A stretch of DNA of 64,000 bases from Fibrobacter sp. (GTDB taxonomy: Bacteria > Fibrobacterota > Fibrobacteria > Fibrobacterales > Fibrobacteraceae), in the NCBI GenBank assembly GCA_017412605.1, contig JAFPWY010000007.1:1-64000 (forward strand). Reading direction: 5' to 3'. This document shows, piece by piece, positions 9,272 to 17,540 of this stretch. The notes under the pieces are model-generated. The model was given only the letters and a program-made list of their open reading frames with translations, had not been told where the DNA came from and ran no database searches. Within the stretch, counting starts at the first letter, position 1. Each line of letters opens with the position of its first letter. The translations under genes and the position numbers were made by a program.

Positions 9272-9366
9272 AACTTTCCTCAGTTTCATGAAAAACATTC
9301 AACAATGCTATACGAATATACCTTTTATTTTTCGATTCGGTTGTTTTTCTTTTATTTTTTTACTCA

Positions 9367-10374
9367 ATGAAGAAGATTTTTTTTATTTCGACCCTTATCT
9401 TGGTCATTTTGGCGATTTTTGCCTGTTTTCAAGCAAAAACGCGCCTTAATGCCCTCTCCGGCAACGAAAAAACGGTGCTTTTGGAAATCCCGAAAGGCAG
9501 TTCGGCGGCAAAAGTATCGCAAATTTTACATAAAAACGGCATCTGGACCGACGATTTGGCGTTCCAATTGTGGTGTCGTTTGTACAAACCGAACCTGAAA
9601 GCGGGCTGGTACGAGGTTCCCGCCAAAAGTTCACTTGACGAAATCATCGCACTTTTCGAAAGTGGCAAGAACGCCGTAAAGAGGGTGACCATCCCCGAAG
9701 GCCGCGCTTCGTGGGAAATACCGTCGTACCTGATGAAGTCGTTCCCGGACCTCGATACGAACCGCTGGAACGCATTGATCCACGACCCGAAGTTCACCCA
9801 GTCGCTAGGCGTAAGCGCAAAATCGCTCGAAGGCTACCTGTTGCCCGACACCTATCCCTTCGCTGTAGACGCCGACGAAGAGGCCATCATCAAGCAGATG
9901 GTCGCCGCAAATCTCAAGCTCCGCGAGCAATTCAAGGACATGGAAGGCACGATGTGGGAAACGCTGGGAAGTTGGCACAAAGTGCTCACACTGGCTAGCG
10001 TGGTCGAAGAAGAAACCGGCAAGACCGACGAGCGCCCGCTCATCGCGGGAGTGTTCCACAACAGGCTCCGCATCGGCATGCCGCTTGGAGCAGACCCGAC
10101 CGTCCGGTTTATTTTCAAGAACCTCACCGGCCCCATTTACAAGAGCCAGCTGAACAGCAACAGTCCCTACAACACGCGCAAGTTCAAGGGTCTCATGCCC
10201 GGCCCCATTTCTAATCCTGGGCGCAAGGCCATCGAAGCAACGCTCAAGCCCGCAAAGACGGACGCGCTCTACTTCGTCGCCAAGGACGATGGATCGGGCA
10301 CGCACTTCTTCAGCAGCAACTTGAAGGACCACAACAAGTACAAGGATATCGCCGCGAAGAACCGCGGGGAATAG
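9367..10374 (+). CDS. mltG: Endolytic murein transglycosylase MltG
   Basis: A 335-residue YceG/MltG family enzyme that cleaves nascent glycan strands at the outer face of the inner membrane. Residues 3-20 form one TM anchor. A LysM-like region follows (GSSAAKVSQILHKNG), then the catalytic domain with LEGYLLPDTY (155-163) and the active-site Glu214 in ASVVEEETG. NSPYNTR, GLMPGPISNPG and FVAKDDGSGTH are conserved family blocks. The start codon lies in a T-rich stretch without an evident Shine-Dalgarno, which is unusual for this window. It is convergent with the patatin-like gene. Confidence 0.95.
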   Translation: MKKIFFISTLILVILAIFACFQAKTRLNALSGNEKTVLLEIPKGSSAAKVSQILHKNGIWTDDLAFQLWCRLYKPNLKAGWYEVPAKSSLDEIIALFESGKNAVKRVTIPEGRASWEIPSYLMKSFPDLDTNRWNALIHDPKFTQSLGVSAKSLEGYLLPDTYPFAVDADEEAIIKQMVAANLKLREQFKDMEGTMWETLGSWHKVLTLASVVEEETGKTDERPLIAGVFHNRLRIGMPLGADPTVRFIFKNLTGPIYKSQLNSNSPYNTRKFKGLMPGPISNPGRKAIEATLKPAKTDALYFVAKDDGSGTHFFSSNLKDHNKYKDIAAKNRGE

Positions 10375-10397
10375 CAGAACAAATAAGGCAAAGCGAC

Positions 10398-12722
10398 CTA
10401 GAACAGGTTGTAGTTCCCGATACGGACAAAGTACTTGTAGTCTTTGAATTTATTCAGATCGCCCGCCGTATCGAAGTCAACGATACGCGACATTCCAAGA
10501 AGGACGTTGATCGACCTGTATTTCAAGCGGAACGTGGGTTCAAGCACAATCTTGTTGTCGCCTAAAGCCACCAACGGGTTGCTCTCGAAATCACGAACAT
10601 AGGCGCCAAAGAGCCACAATCCGCTCCCGTCGTAATGCAGGGCGGCGCTCATGCGCAGCAAGCCGTAATGGTGCGAAGCCAGCGACGAGTTGTACCATTC
10701 CGTGCTCCACGGCGTCGCCTGCGGCTGAAGCCTGTAGCAGTTTCCCACCACAGCATATTCAAAATCCTGCGGGTACACGTAGCCATAGCCTTCCTCGTGA
10801 TACTGCTCGAATCCTCCCGCAGCGCCAAAGATGAACGTTGCGAAATTCCTCGGAGATACGGCATAGTATGCATCGAGTTCGCCTTTCCAATAGATGGGAA
10901 TGAAGTCGGCACGCCCCAAGTCAAAGCCGATAGACTGCAACCCCAGGTCCGCATTTAACGCATAGCCATCCGTGGAGAACCACTTGTCGCGCATCCCTGA
11001 AACGAACTCGTAATGCAGGCTGGGCGACACAGGATAGGTGTTAAAGAAACGCTCTTCATAAGCAAGCGTATCCATCTCGAATTCCCTGTTGCCAAACATG
11101 AAACCCAGAGAGACGGCCTGCGCAGAACTCAGCGCATACGTAGCTCTTGCCGAAAGGTCACTCCGCCGTTCCGAATAAATACGGTCCTCGCGAGGAAGTT
11201 CGTTGTTGAAGGACTTGAGCGGATGAACCTTCTGCCACTCATAGGCAAACGAAAGACTCCAGTTCCGGCTCCACAGCCTGTCGATGTTGAAGTGCGGAAG
11301 CAAGCCATAGCCGGCGGCACCCCAGAAGGCACCGACATTCACGCTAAACTCCATCTGGTTGACAAAGCGTACTCCCATTTCGGCGTAAGCATTCGGACCA
11401 AACGCATTGGAACCAAAACCACCGGCAGCGATATCGAACACTGGTGAGGAGGAAGCCCCGACAACAAGGTCTCCGTTCGAGTGCATTTCGAACGACAGCG
11501 AATCATAGACGGGATTTTGCAAGAGGGCATAAGCGAACGTACGCGGGGCAACCATGCCCGTATCGCTATCGTTCCAATACGATTTCGCGACAACATGCTT
11601 TTCCGCAGACAGGCTATCGAACGTGGGGTTATAGCGGAACCACGGATACACCTCAACCTTGGTCGTTTCGTAATCCACCTTCCGGTCTTGCGGGAAGGGC
11701 AATACTCCCAAGCGTTTTTCCATAGCAGAAAAACCTGCCTGGATAAGAGCATTGTGGCGGGAGTCCGCAATAGAATGCGCACGCACGATTAGACCCGGAC
11801 GATTGTTCAATCCCTCGGCGGCATACTTTTTCAATGCCCGTTGCCAGGGGTTTCCCGTCAACTCGGCACGGATCGGATCGGCAATGGCGATAATGGCAAA
11901 TTCATCCGGAGAATCTTCAGCCGGCAGAGCCAAGTATGGGCACACCTCGCCGGACTCGGCATTCCCTGGCAAGGGAAGGGTTTTCAGGACACTCTCAATT
12001 GTGGAGTCTATCGCTCCATCACAACCGAGTACGGAAAACGGAATCTTGGATTTAACAGACTGGCGATACAAGCTCTCCTGAAAGCGCAAATTCGCCAAGG
12101 ATCGTTCAATTCCCGCTGTATCCAGAATCAGAGGTTTGGATTCACGATATGGAGCACCGGAGGAATCCGAACGCAAGGCAAAGCGGTACCTGAGGCTAGG
12201 CATGCCATCCAAGGAAATGGGCCACTCAAAAGCATTCCACTCCGTTTTTGCGGCAATGTTGTCATGACCGATATACGGTTTGAAATCGTCTTCCAAGAAA
12301 AGCCGCTGCATATCATCCAGGCGCAAGCCCTTGCTCCACATGAATCCGACCCAGGCGCCCCACGACGTACCCACAATAGAATCAACCGGAATGTGGTATT
12401 CCTCGATGGCGTAAAGCACACCCAGATAGAACCACGGCGAATTTTCGCCACCACTCAAGTACAATACCGATTTCAAATTCTTCGAAGGTTGCGCCACGTT
12501 CTCGGGAGAAGGAACCGGCACCGACGAATCAACAGGTGCTACAGAATCAGCAGGAGCCGAAGGTTTGGCAGACGCTACAGAATCAAATGAAGCCAGCACG
12601 GAATCCGCAGAAACTTCGTCCGCACCGAAGGCGAGCGAAGTCAACGAAACAGCCAAGACGCACATGATGCGCACGAGGCTTTTCCCAAACAAATTAACCA
12701 AGGCGTGCTGGATTGGAGACAT
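10398..12722 (-). CDS. Patatin-like protein with C-terminal outer-membrane beta-barrel
   Basis: A 774-residue secreted protein. It has a signal segment (VRIMCVLAVSLTSLAFGA), a Ser/Pro/Val linker, and a patatin-like domain with the nucleophile elbow GTSWGA (Ser120) preceded by SGGENSPWFYLGVLYAIEE. A long C-terminal half of amphipathic strands ends YFVRIGNYNLF, as in a beta-barrel. The order signal-patatin-barrel resembles type Vd (PlpD/FplA) patatin autotransporters. The usual GGGxR/K oxyanion loop is altered and no DGG catalytic-Asp motif is obvious; GCDGAID is the only candidate. The start at 12722 is chosen for the GGGGA five bases upstream. It overlaps the preceding PilT-like gene by 29 bases. 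Confidence 0.75.
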   Translation of the reverse strand: MSPIQHALVNLFGKSLVRIMCVLAVSLTSLAFGADEVSADSVLASFDSVASAKPSAPADSVAPVDSSVPVPSPENVAQPSKNLKSVLYLSGGENSPWFYLGVLYAIEEYHIPVDSIVGTSWGAWVGFMWSKGLRLDDMQRLFLEDDFKPYIGHDNIAAKTEWNAFEWPISLDGMPSLRYRFALRSDSSGAPYRESKPLILDTAGIERSLANLRFQESLYRQSVKSKIPFSVLGCDGAIDSTIESVLKTLPLPGNAESGEVCPYLALPAEDSPDEFAIIAIADPIRAELTGNPWQRALKKYAAEGLNNRPGLIVRAHSIADSRHNALIQAGFSAMEKRLGVLPFPQDRKVDYETTKVEVYPWFRYNPTFDSLSAEKHVVAKSYWNDSDTGMVAPRTFAYALLQNPVYDSLSFEMHSNGDLVVGASSSPVFDIAAGGFGSNAFGPNAYAEMGVRFVNQMEFSVNVGAFWGAAGYGLLPHFNIDRLWSRNWSLSFAYEWQKVHPLKSFNNELPREDRIYSERRSDLSARATYALSSAQAVSLGFMFGNREFEMDTLAYEERFFNTYPVSPSLHYEFVSGMRDKWFSTDGYALNADLGLQSIGFDLGRADFIPIYWKGELDAYYAVSPRNFATFIFGAAGGFEQYHEEGYGYVYPQDFEYAVVGNCYRLQPQATPWSTEWYNSSLASHHYGLLRMSAALHYDGSGLWLFGAYVRDFESNPLVALGDNKIVLEPTFRLKYRSINVLLGMSRIVDFDTAGDLNKFKDYKYFVRIGNYNLF

Positions 12723-13695
12723 ATTTCCCCGCATCTTCGCGATTCACATAACCCGAACGTACAAGGCCGGCAAGGCAATCATCCATCAACAGCATGCCTT
12801 CCGACGCCGACGACGCGATAATCGAAGGCAGCTTGAAATGTTCACCGTTTCGAATATGAGTTGCCACATTCTGCGTATTGTACAGCACTTCCCAGGCAGG
12901 AACAATTCCTTTCTCGTCGGCTGTGGGCAACAGGCGCTGCACCACGACGGCCTTGAGCACTGCAGCGAGCATTGTACGAACAAGCGCACGCATCTCGGGA
13001 GCAGAGGCGGACAGAAGAGCTTCCAACACGCCCACGGAGTTACCCGCCGTCACGTTCACCACGACAAGCGAACCCGCTTCGGCGGCGGCAAGCATCGGAA
13101 GCAGATTCTCCGGCTCAAAGTCACCCATCCAGAAAAGGTCCGTTCCGCTGCGAAGCGCTTGGTCCATCCGCGCCTCGATCTTTACCGTTGAATCCTTGAG
13201 GACCAAGCTTTCCCCGGTATTGATGTTCAACTCTTCTTTCCCGACGAAACTTGTGCGCAGCATCCCAGCGGAGCAAAGCGTACTCACGTAAGCCGAAGCC
13301 GTCGTCGTCTTGCCGCTGCAAGCCGGGCCGCCGAACACGACCAGCCCGGAACTGAAGCCGAGCAGGTTGTTCATGTTCTCCGGGACACCGAGTGCGGAAA
13401 ACTCCGGACACTGTTCCAAAATCGGGCGAAATACGGCGGCATTGCCTCGCGCCTCGCGGAAATAGCGGACACGCCAATGGGTGTTCACCCACGGGCCGCC
13501 CACCAAGGAACCGCTTTCGTTATCCTGGGCACCCAAAAAATCAACAATAGCCCCCGACTCAACGACAGGCGCATCGGGAATTGTGCACACACGGCCTGCC
13601 AGGCGCACTGCGGGCGAAAGGCCTTCCGACACAATCACTTCGCTTGCACCAATGTTCAAGGCATAATCCAAAAGAGCTTCTATTTCTGTAGCCAT
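12694..13695 (-). CDS. PilT-like secretion/retraction ATPase homologue
   Basis: A 333-residue PilT/GspE-superfamily protein lacking the N-terminal GspE-type extension. Walker A is GGPACSGKTTT. The segment SGTDLFWMGDFEPENLL is in the Walker B position but differs from the canonical DVILVGEMRD. The start at 13695 follows GAGGTGCACT and avoids overlap with the upstream gene. It is the fourth gene of an operon with an ABC-2 exporter and a second PilT-like protein. No pilin or secretin genes lie nearby, so a pilus role is not shown. Membership in the ATPase superfamily is secure, function is not. Confidence 0.78.
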   Translation of the reverse strand: MATEIEALLDYALNIGASEVIVSEGLSPAVRLAGRVCTIPDAPVVESGAIVDFLGAQDNESGSLVGGPWVNTHWRVRYFREARGNAAVFRPILEQCPEFSALGVPENMNNLLGFSSGLVVFGGPACSGKTTTASAYVSTLCSAGMLRTSFVGKEELNINTGESLVLKDSTVKIEARMDQALRSGTDLFWMGDFEPENLLPMLAAAEAGSLVVVNVTAGNSVGVLEALLSASAPEMRALVRTMLAAVLKAVVVQRLLPTADEKGIVPAWEVLYNTQNVATHIRNGEHFKLPSIIASSASEGMLLMDDCLAGLVRSGYVNREDAGKYVSNPARLG

Positions 13696-13706
13696 AGTGC
13701 ACCTCG

Positions 13707-15374
13707 TCATTTAGCCGGGCGGTAAGATGCGAAGCGCCTGTTGTCGTAAGCGCGCTTCCAAGCCTCGAAGCCGTCGATGTAACCGGATTCCACGCATTTC
13801 TGCAAGGAGTCGTCCAAAGTAATGCCCTGATCATGCTGGCTGCTGATAGCCGCCGCGATCTGCGAGAAATCGTTCTTGCGAATCATGTTTGCGACCGTAG
13901 ACGTAACCTTCATCGCCTCGCACGCGAGGATGAGCCCCTGATTTTGCACGACAGGCACAAGCTGCTGCACAATCACGCCCTTGAGCTGTTCGGCAAGCGT
14001 ATAGGCAAAGTTTGTGCGCGACGCTTCCGGCACAGAAGCCAACAGGCGCGACAGCAATGCATGGATGTTGTTGCCTGTCGTCACGGCGAACACGAGAGCA
14101 CCTGCGTTGGAGGCCTGCAGCAACAGCGAAAGTTCTTCCATATTCTCAAGATGGTCGAACAAGATGACATCGGCACCGTTGCTCACGGCCAGCTTGATGC
14201 CCTCGACACCCGAATGCACATGCAACCCGACCTCGCGTTGAGCCACGGCTCCTGTCGTGTTGCGAAGCAATCTCTCGATGGGTTTCTCGATGGTCTGGAT
14301 ATAAGCCTCGCGACTCCGCATGATGGTTTCGGCATACGTGAGCATCGTAGTCGTACGCCCGCTGAACGACGGGCCCGCAATGAGCACAAGACCGCTAGAC
14401 AGTTCGGCAAAGCTTTCGCAGAACGGAGGCAAATAGAGGCTTTCAAGCGAGGCCGATTCCGCCTGGATAATGCGGATGGACGCACTCGGAACACCTTCGA
14501 ACCAGGTCACCGAAAGACGGATACGCCCGACACCCGGTACACCGGCCGTCTTGCTGAAATTTTCACCCTGAGAAATCTTGTAGCCGTCATCGAAACAGTC
14601 GCCCACCTCGTCAAGGCGCCTCGAAAGTTCGTCGACGCTCATGACATCCTCGGTCACGGGAACAATATTTCCCGACTGGCGCATGGCCACCTGGCGGTCC
14701 GGATAAAGATAGATGTCCGTCGCATTGAACTTGCGGGCAAAGGCTATCATCTCGGAAAGCGGCGTCGTAGGAGCAAGCGTTTCGGGAGCCTGAACAGGAG
14801 CACCCTCGCCACTTTCTACAGCAAAACGTTCGGGCAAAGCACTGGGAGCTTCCTCACCCGCTGCCGCAGCAGGGGCCTGGGCCGCAGGAGCCGGCGCTTC
14901 AGGTTCCGGCTCGACTGTCGTCGGCTTGAATTCAGCAAGCTGCGTGGATTCGAGGCCGGCAACCGCCTCGACCTCTTTTGCCGAAATGGAGGATTTACCG
15001 TAGATGTCGTTGCCCTCGATCTGGAGGCCGCCGTCATTCGAGGCGGGTGCGGGCTCCTTCGGAGCCTCCGCCTTCGCCGCAGGCTTGGCGGCCGACCTCG
15101 CCTGCTCTTTCGCCTTTGCGGCATCCTTTTCCTTCGCGGCAGCTATGGCCGCAGCATTCGCAGCGGCGGCACTTTCAGCCTGCGCATTTTTCGTTTCCAG
15201 GTCGCGCACGTAAGCGAGGACCTTCTGGTAGACGGCAGGCTTCAAGAGCCCCGCCTCGACTAGCACCTGCCCAATGTCCTTGGAATCCGTGGTCTTGTCG
15301 CTATAAGCATTCACCTGGTCCTGGGTCACAAGCTTGTTGTAGACAAGGACCTTCGCCATGTACTGATTTCTCAT
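13707..15374 (-). CDS. PilT/GspE-like ATPase homologue with degenerate Walker A
   Basis: A 555-residue protein. Residues 1-60 resemble the MshEN/GspE N-terminal domain (IGQVLVEAGLL). Residues 60-205 are a low-complexity Ala/Pro/Glu/Lys linker. Residues 205-540 form a PilT-like ATPase core. The P-loop reads AGPSFSGRTTT, so the Walker A Lys is replaced by Arg. The Walker B region is ADVILFDHLENMEE, where the family has ILVGEMRDxET. It may be an inactive or regulatory paralogue paired with the ATPase just downstream. Its ATG overlaps the upstream permease stop codon (ATGA), supporting the start and coupling. Confidence 0.78.
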   Translation of the reverse strand: MRNQYMAKVLVYNKLVTQDQVNAYSDKTTDSKDIGQVLVEAGLLKPAVYQKVLAYVRDLETKNAQAESAAAANAAAIAAAKEKDAAKAKEQARSAAKPAAKAEAPKEPAPASNDGGLQIEGNDIYGKSSISAKEVEAVAGLESTQLAEFKPTTVEPEPEAPAPAAQAPAAAAGEEAPSALPERFAVESGEGAPVQAPETLAPTTPLSEMIAFARKFNATDIYLYPDRQVAMRQSGNIVPVTEDVMSVDELSRRLDEVGDCFDDGYKISQGENFSKTAGVPGVGRIRLSVTWFEGVPSASIRIIQAESASLESLYLPPFCESFAELSSGLVLIAGPSFSGRTTTMLTYAETIMRSREAYIQTIEKPIERLLRNTTGAVAQREVGLHVHSGVEGIKLAVSNGADVILFDHLENMEELSLLLQASNAGALVFAVTTGNNIHALLSRLLASVPEASRTNFAYTLAEQLKGVIVQQLVPVVQNQGLILACEAMKVTSTVANMIRKNDFSQIAAAISSQHDQGITLDDSLQKCVESGYIDGFEAWKRAYDNRRFASYRPAK

Positions 15375-16174
15375 AAGAAATCCCTCCGGCTAAACCACCA
15401 GCTGGCCACCCCGAGGAACACGCACACGTAACCCAGTGCATACAGGGAATTCCACAGCAGATAAAGGTCCGGCAGAGCAAGCCCGTGGACCACGTAAGAA
15501 GAAATGTTGAACCGGTACAGCCCGGGGAACACCGCATGCAGCGCCACCGCGATTTTTTCAAGAATCGCCGACGAGGCATCCCCCATCTCGCCCATGCGGT
15601 TGGCAAAGCGCACCTGCTCCAAAAGTTCATCGCTCAGGTGTCCGGCCAGGTACACACCCATCGTGAAAAGGGCACTGAGAACCGTACTGCTGAAACTGCT
15701 GAACAAGAGCGCAACGGCGATGACGATTGCCATCTCGCAGAAGATCAGGTAAATGGCGGTAAGGAGGTAAAGCGTCGGTTCTGCTTTCGTCAAGAACAGA
15801 ATGACGTAGTAGACTCCCGTGAGCAAAACCAGGTGAACGGCCACCACAGCAAGCAGGCCGAAATACTTGCCGATGACAAACGAGGCTCGGCTGATAGGCT
15901 TCGAAAGAAGCGTGAGCACCGTCCGCCGCTGGATTTCCTTCTGTACAAGGCTAATCCCCACGAAAATGGAAATCAGGAGGCAGGAAAGGTTCATCACGGT
16001 AAGCGTGGTGGACTTGATCACGTAGGCGCGGTCGAAAACGGACCATTCGCCCAGCACTATACTGAACAGGGCAAGTCCAATAGCCAGCAAGACAATGTTA
16101 TAAAGGATCTTGTCGCGAATAGATTCGCGGAACGTATTGAGGGCGATAATGCCTATATGCTTAAGCGTCTGCAC
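15371..16174 (-). CDS. ABC-2 type exporter permease
   Basis: A 267-residue membrane protein with six hydrophobic segments. It has the ABC-2 family block VQKEIQRRTVLTLLSKPISR after TM2, as in permeases for multidrug, polysaccharide or gliding-type exporters (NosY/GldF-like). The start is probably GTG at 16174, nine bases after GGAGG; a TTG two codons earlier would sit too close to that site. It overlaps the ATPase gene by 14 bases and clearly partners it. The substrate is unknown. Confidence 0.85.
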   Translation of the reverse strand: MQTLKHIGIIALNTFRESIRDKILYNIVLLAIGLALFSIVLGEWSVFDRAYVIKSTTLTVMNLSCLLISIFVGISLVQKEIQRRTVLTLLSKPISRASFVIGKYFGLLAVVAVHLVLLTGVYYVILFLTKAEPTLYLLTAIYLIFCEMAIVIAVALLFSSFSSTVLSALFTMGVYLAGHLSDELLEQVRFANRMGEMGDASSAILEKIAVALHAVFPGLYRFNISSYVVHGLALPDLYLLWNSLYALGYVCVFLGVASWWFSRRDFL

Positions 16175-17084
16175 GGGCAATTTCCTCCGTCAAAATATCT
16201 TCCAGGCTCGGTCGCTTGTGTTCCATCTTCTCTACGGCAATCCCGTTCGAAAGACAGAAGGTCAAAAGGCGGTCGCGAGCCGCATCGTCTGCGCACACCC
16301 ACTCCTGCGGGTGCCCCGTCGGGGCAACGCCCTCGGGGAGGTCGTTCTGGAGTATCGCGGTGCGCGTGCGCACGTGATACTCCACCCCGCATGATTCCGT
16401 AATCTCGTCGATGCTGCCCTCGCGGACAATCTTCCCATCGACGATCATCGCCACGCGGTGGCTGATAGATTCCACATCGCTGAGCAAGTGGCTGGAATAG
16501 AAAATCGTGACTCCGTCGCGGTTGAGTTCCTGGATGGCCTCGCGCACGTCGCGGCGACCCATCGGGTCAAGCCCGCTCATCGGCTCGTCCAAGATCAACA
16601 ACTTCGGCTTGGCAAGGACGGCCTGGGCAATGCCCACACGCTGCATCATCCCCTTGGAATACGAACGCAGGCGCCGGTCGATCCAGTCCTTGTCGGCATG
16701 CAGGAGCTCGAGTGCCCATTGGATACGGGAATTCAGCAGTTCCCCATCAAGGCCAACGAGACGCCCATAGAACTTGAGCAGTTCACGTCCAGTCAGGTAG
16801 TCGTAAAAGTAGGGCTGTTCCGGGGAATAACCGATAAAACGGCGGCTCTTCACGTCGCGCGGCGAAATCCCGTTCACCAGGACCTTTCCCGAATCAAAAT
16901 TCAACAGGCCGGTCAGCACCTTGATGGTCGTCGACTTGCCCGCCCCGTTAGGGCCGATAAAACCGTACACCTGACCCGATTCCACATTGAAACTCACATC
17001 CTTGAGCGCAAGCTTCGGCTTCATCAAGAAGCCGCTGCGGTACGTCTTGTGCAAATGCTCAATCTGTATCATGAAATCACCCAT
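16161..17084 (-). CDS. ABC-2 type exporter ATP-binding protein
   Basis: A 307-residue ATPase with Walker A GPNGAGKST, signature YSKGMMQRVGIAQ, Walker B LLILDEP and the H-loop in YSSHLLSDVE. The C-terminal ~85 residues form the extension typical of ABC-2 exporters (CcmA/NatA class). The start at 17084 follows AAGGTGAGT; ATG at 17072 is an alternative with GGTGA upstream. Gene order is small membrane protein, ATPase, permease, then the two PilT-like proteins, all close or overlapping. Confidence 0.92.
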   Translation of the reverse strand: MGDFMIQIEHLHKTYRSGFLMKPKLALKDVSFNVESGQVYGFIGPNGAGKSTTIKVLTGLLNFDSGKVLVNGISPRDVKSRRFIGYSPEQPYFYDYLTGRELLKFYGRLVGLDGELLNSRIQWALELLHADKDWIDRRLRSYSKGMMQRVGIAQAVLAKPKLLILDEPMSGLDPMGRRDVREAIQELNRDGVTIFYSSHLLSDVESISHRVAMIVDGKIVREGSIDEITESCGVEYHVRTRTAILQNDLPEGVAPTGHPQEWVCADDAARDRLLTFCLSNGIAVEKMEHKRPSLEDILTEEIARADA

Positions 17085-17096
17085 ACTCACCTTCAC

Positions 17097-17387
17097 CTAA
17101 GCCTTGTCCTCGGGTTCTTCGCTAGAACCGCTCCCTTGGAACGCACGTTCCTCGGCTTCCTGGATCTGGCGCTTCCTACGTTCGGCAATGCGTTTCTTGT
17201 TCAACACGAAATAAATCGCCGCACCCACCACATAGAACGCGATACCCGAATAGAAAATGGGATTAATGGAGGTTCCCTCCAATCCCGGAAACACGTTAAG
17301 AATCAAACTGTGGCCGAAAAGGCTCAGAAGGACGAGCACAAAACCAAGCGCCCGGAGCACATAAGTCACGATGACCAGTTTTTGCAT
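17097..17387 (-). CDS. Small two-helix membrane protein, hypothetical
   Basis: A 96-residue protein with two hydrophobic helices (about 3-30 and 45-64), then a strongly basic stretch (NKKRIAERRKRQIQ) and an acidic tail. No family is recognised. The start at 17387 is preferred because GAGGT lies seven bases upstream; the ATG two codons earlier overlaps the ribosome-binding site. It is the first gene of the ABC-2/PilT-like operon, ending 12 bases before the ATPase start. Confidence 0.7.
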   Translation of the reverse strand: MQKLVIVTYVLRALGFVLVLLSLFGHSLILNVFPGLEGTSINPIFYSGIAFYVVGAAIYFVLNKKRIAERRKRQIQEAEERAFQGSGSSEEPEDKA

Positions 17388-17493
17388 AGACATACCTCAA
17401 AAACGCACCTTTCGGGTGCATCTTCTTTGTTATGAAAAATACACAATTATTGGCGGATGTGGCACGTAACCGAGGAAAAATGCCGGGAAATAC

Positions 17494-17521
17494 GCAAAAC
17501 AGACCGCATCGCGGTCTGTTC
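17494..17521 (-). terminator. Rho-independent terminator of the AspT-type transporter gene
   Basis: AACAGACCGC (17498-17507) pairs with GCGGTCTGTT (17511-17520) around a 3-base loop. On the minus strand it runs into TTTT. It lies 20 bases after the transporter stop codon. Confidence 0.85.
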
Positions 17522-17540
17522 CCATGACATGACGGACAAG

